From: an uncultured Ruminococcus sp.
Lineage (GTDB): Bacteria; Bacillota; Clostridia; Oscillospirales; Acutalibacteraceae
Direction: 5' to 3'
DNA: 64,000 bases
NCBI GenBank assembly: GCA_910585865.1
Contig: CAJUGO010000006.1
Location: 1-64,000 of the forward strand
The notes under the pieces were generated by a model, which was not told where the DNA came from, searched no databases, and was given only the letters and a program-made list of their open reading frames with translations. Positions 61,435-64,000 of this stretch are shown in pieces. Every line of letters starts with the position of its first letter. Within the stretch, counting starts at the first letter, position 1. The position numbers and the translations under genes are program-made.

Positions 61435-63093
61435 ATGCGCAAAAACTTTATTACAAAAATTATTTCCGTTTTAACTGCGGCAGGATGCATGCTTTCAATA
61501 TTTTCTGTTACGGCAGGCGCCGCCGTGATTGACGAAGGATTTGAATCCGTTACCAAGAATGCGGGCAACCAAGCCTCTTTCTTTTCTGCCGAATCACTGC
61601 CTTCAAGCTATAATTCTGCGGATTTGGGCTATGTAACAAAAATTAAAGATCAGTCTTACAATGATTGTTGGGCATATGCGGGACTGGCAGCATTTGAATC
61701 GAAGCTGCTCAAAAACGGATATAATATTGAAGATATGTCTGTGGATCATTTAAATGTATGGGCTACACGCCGTCTGAACGGCAAGGGCTGGCAGAGGACA
61801 TATACAGGCGACGGTTATACGTATATTTCGGCAGGATACCTTACCTCCTGGCAGGGCGGCGCCGAACAAAGCGACGCAGGTACTATTGACCTTACAAAAA
61901 ATCTTTTCGGCGACGATATGCCGACTGACCTTACAAAATACGGTACTACTGCGATAAAATACCTTACATCATATAATATTAATGAGATTAAACAGTCTAT
62001 TATTGACAACGGAGGTGTTTTCACCTCATATGCTACTGCAAACAAATGTTACGGCTCTAATAACACTGCCTATTTTATGCCCCAGTCATACACAGGCAGT
62101 TATACCGGTCACTCAATTGAAATTGTCGGCTGGGACGATAACTATTCCAAAAACAGATTCAACGGCTCTGTAAACTCCAAGCCGCAAAACGACGGTGCAT
62201 GGCTTGTAAAAAACAGCTGGGGAAATTACAATTCACTGGGCGGCTATTTCTGGATATCTTATGAAGATAAGTATGTGTTCGGAAGCAAATATGACCCAAG
62301 CTTTACCATAGAACAGGTTATTGAAATTGACGACAAAACAAAACTGAATCAAAATGAAATTTACGGAGCAACATACGGCTTTAACTACATTGACAGCAAT
62401 GAAATTACATATATAAACCGTTTCAATTTTGAAGATGATTTCCGCACCCTTGACAAGGTAGTATTTGAAAGTGAATGTATAGGTGCAGATTATGAAATCC
62501 ACTATATTCCCGTTAATAACAATACTCCTGTAAACAACAAAAGCGAATGGACTGTTCTTGACAGCGGAGTTATTGATTACAAGGGATACATCTGCTGTGA
62601 CATTGACAATTTTAATATTCCGGATGCAGACGGTGCAATAGGTATAACAATTAATACGACAGCTTTAAACGACGGTATTGACAAAAACAGCAGTGCCTAT
62701 GTTAAAAACAGCATAGGAGTCGGCGAATGGCTTATTAAATCCAACAATATTTATTCTTTTTTAAACGAGTCACAACATGGTGAAAGTTATATTTATCAAA
62801 ACAATAAAATAACAGATCTTATGGACTGGTACAGAATAAATAACAATGATACCCTCGGCGGTACATTTGTTATTAAGGCTGTTATGCGCGAAACCGATAA
62901 AGTCACACTGCTCGGCGATGCTGATCTTGACGGAAAGCTAAGCATACTTGATGCTACACTGATTCAAAAAAACATCGTACAGCTTGAGGAACTTAATGAT
63001 ATTCAGACTGCAAACGCCGATGTCAATAAAAACGGCAGAATTGACATAAATGACGCTACACTGATTCAAAAAGCCCTGGCTGAATTAGAATGA
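61435..63093 (+). CDS. Secreted C1A papain-like protease with C-terminal dockerin
   Basis: 552 residues from the ATG at 61435 (GAGGAAT upstream). Signal peptide to about residue 29. C1A catalytic residues are all visible: Gln73 and Cys78 in KDQSYNDCWAYA, His226 in GHSIEIVGWDD, Asn260 in VKNSWGNY. After the protease domain come ~200 residues of beta-rich sequence, then a dockerin (DADLDG ... DVNKNG, with DATLIQK in both halves; the second calcium loop lacks one acidic residue). It could trim proteins on the starch-degrading complex or in the gut content. It is expected to be attached to a cohesin. Confidence 0.92.
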   Translation: MRKNFITKIISVLTAAGCMLSIFSVTAGAAVIDEGFESVTKNAGNQASFFSAESLPSSYNSADLGYVTKIKDQSYNDCWAYAGLAAFESKLLKNGYNIEDMSVDHLNVWATRRLNGKGWQRTYTGDGYTYISAGYLTSWQGGAEQSDAGTIDLTKNLFGDDMPTDLTKYGTTAIKYLTSYNINEIKQSIIDNGGVFTSYATANKCYGSNNTAYFMPQSYTGSYTGHSIEIVGWDDNYSKNRFNGSVNSKPQNDGAWLVKNSWGNYNSLGGYFWISYEDKYVFGSKYDPSFTIEQVIEIDDKTKLNQNEIYGATYGFNYIDSNEITYINRFNFEDDFRTLDKVVFESECIGADYEIHYIPVNNNTPVNNKSEWTVLDSGVIDYKGYICCDIDNFNIPDADGAIGITINTTALNDGIDKNSSAYVKNSIGVGEWLIKSNNIYSFLNESQHGESYIYQNNKITDLMDWYRINNNDTLGGTFVIKAVMRETDKVTLLGDADLDGKLSILDATLIQKNIVQLEELNDIQTANADVNKNGRIDINDATLIQKALAELE

Positions 63094-63121
63094 TATTTAT
63101 TAATATAAAGACAAAAATATA

Positions 63122-63169
63122 AGACCCTGTATTGCAGAAAAACAAATTTCCGCAATACAGGGTCTTTTG
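63122..63169 (+). terminator. Terminator after the protease-dockerin gene
   Basis: Perfect 14-bp stem AGACCCTGTATTGC/GCAATACAGGGTCT with a 16-base loop, then TTTGC. Confidence 0.85.
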
Positions 63170-63182
63170 CTTGAATAAAACA

Positions 63183-63542
63183 CTATCTGCCTGCCACTGC
63201 ATCATAGCTTGCATCCAGCAATTCCAAAATCAAGCTGTCCGAAGCGCCGCCGTCAAGAATAATGCTTATCCAATTATCCTTATTCATATGGTAAGCAGGC
63301 AAAAATCCTTTTTGCATCCGCAATGAACCAACAATTAGCGGATCACACTTTACGTTAATAATGTCAACTTTCCCTTCGCCGTTTAACCCAAGGCTTTTTT
63401 TGCTTACATTCATTACTATTGCATACCACTTGGCATTTGCAATGTTTCGCAAAACAGCGGCGTCGGGCGTCTTTTCCCAAAGATATTCGGGTTGTGTACC
63501 GTATTGTTCATTGACATACTCAAAAATCTCATATCTGGTCAT
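63183..63542 (-). CDS. MmcQ/YjbR-family protein
   Basis: 119 residues. MTRYEIFEYVNEQYGTQPEYLWEKTPDAAVLRN, KWYAIVMNVSKKSLGL and KCDPLIVGSLRMQKGFLPAYHMNKDNWISIIL are the pattern of the MmcQ/YjbR family (double-wing DNA-binding fold by annotation). Function not established. Convergent with the protease-dockerin gene. Confidence 0.85.
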   Translation of the reverse strand: MTRYEIFEYVNEQYGTQPEYLWEKTPDAAVLRNIANAKWYAIVMNVSKKSLGLNGEGKVDIINVKCDPLIVGSLRMQKGFLPAYHMNKDNWISIILDGGASDSLILELLDASYDAVAGR

Positions 63543-63590
63543 AACAAAATCCTTTCACTCTTTGCAGGGAGGTCATATTTTGTTATAAGC

Positions 63591-63965
63591 TCAGCATTTC
63601 CCTGATTTTATAAATTCAATTAATTCTTCTGTACTGTCAAAATCATCATAATCGCCATTTATTCCCTCACGATGATACACTACACCGTTTTTTTCATTTT
63701 GTTCAAGACAGTCAAGCAAGTATTCTTCGCCATATCTCTTTATAAAAACAGTAAAAGCATATGGCTTGATTTTTGATAACAGCCCTTCCCTGCAATCTGA
63801 TTCACATTTATAGCAGTGGCTTATATTTTTTTCGAGCGAACATTTTCTGTTTTTACACCAGCTTGTGTCTCTGCAGTTTTCCGAATCACATCCGCCGCAA
63901 TCTTCATTTTCCGAACACAAGCAGCATGCCAAACCGCATCTTGCAAATCCTAATTCTCTTTTCAT
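63591..63965 (-). CDS. Cys-rich DUF3795-like protein
   Basis: 124 residues with many cysteines in the first half: CGLACCLCSENEDCGGCDSENCR, WCKNRKC and HCYKCESDC, which suggest metal or Fe-S binding, and then a helical region with FTVFIKRYGEEYLLDCLEQN. Resembles the DUF3795 family. No function known. Complete within the window. Confidence 0.65.
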   Translation of the reverse strand: MKRELGFARCGLACCLCSENEDCGGCDSENCRDTSWCKNRKCSLEKNISHCYKCESDCREGLLSKIKPYAFTVFIKRYGEEYLLDCLEQNEKNGVVYHREGINGDYDDFDSTEELIEFIKSGKC

Positions 63966-64000
63966 CTAAATCACCATAAATCTGATAACTATTTGTTGTC

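Noticed and set aside
1..64000. CRISPR arrays, tRNA or rRNA genes, insertion sequences and prophage
   Set aside because: No regularly spaced repeats, cloverleaf sequences or transposase or phage proteins were seen in reading the gene products and gaps.

Overview
This looks like a chromosomal segment from a low-GC, spore-forming, Gram-positive anaerobe of the Clostridia (Ruminococcaceae/Oscillospiraceae type), probably a starch degrader close to Ruminococcus bromii. The evidence is indirect but consistent. There are four sets of sporulation or germination genes (spoIIAA-spoIIAB-sigF, spoVAD, gpr-spoIIP). The ctsR-mcsA-mcsB-clpC order is typical of Firmicutes. Strong AGGAGG ribosome binding sites, TTG/GTG starts and hairpin-plus-T terminators are frequent. 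Three secreted proteins end in dockerins (a CotH-domain protein, a papain-like protease and a double-CBM26 starch-binding protein), next to a secreted GH13 amylase. The species assignment is inference. I see no rRNA, tRNA, CRISPR array, phage or insertion sequence.

Layout. 1-7.9 kb: a membrane protein, a CotH-dockerin protein, a divergent lipoprotein whose C-terminal domain looks like a cohesin, a YeiH-type transporter, an acetyltransferase and a lipoprotein. 8-16.2 kb: the sigma-F operon, then folC/rsmI/trmN6, a 2[4Fe-4S] ferredoxin, ricT, holB and a YfcE-type phosphoesterase, and a three-gene operon of small unknown proteins. 16.2-25 kb: proBA, pyk-aroK, an MBOAT acyltransferase, an M23 peptidase and a cytoplasmic GH13 glucosidase. 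25.2-35.2 kb: mecA, valS, a short leader-peptide/attenuator-like region ahead of a CD3324-type gene, a GNAT gene, and the CtsR heat-shock operon with three CtsR boxes. 35.4-43 kb: VanW, SpoVAD (its ribosome binding site lies in a terminator hairpin), PAP2, a GT-C transferase, trpS and an aminotransferase. 43-47.7 kb: a compact cluster with a small secreted protein, three small permeases, an ABC ATPase and a membrane-anchored leucine-rich-repeat protein; this is the best candidate for an undescribed system. 48-64 kb: a DHHW/SGNH-type protein, a Nudix fusion, the amylase/CBM26-dockerin pair, rarA, glyA, dusB, spoIIP, gpr, the protease-dockerin protein and two small genes.

How the genes fit together. 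The dockerin proteins share a DATxIQ signature in all six dockerin repeats, so they probably plug into the same cohesins. The lipoprotein at 3.8 kb could be one membrane-anchored receptor. The amylase and the CBM26-dockerin protein are encoded in tandem, and the intracellular GH13 enzyme would finish imported oligosaccharides. MecA, ClpC, McsA, McsB and CtsR form a protein quality-control set. The sporulation genes cover forespore sigma control, engulfment, dipicolinate handling and germination.
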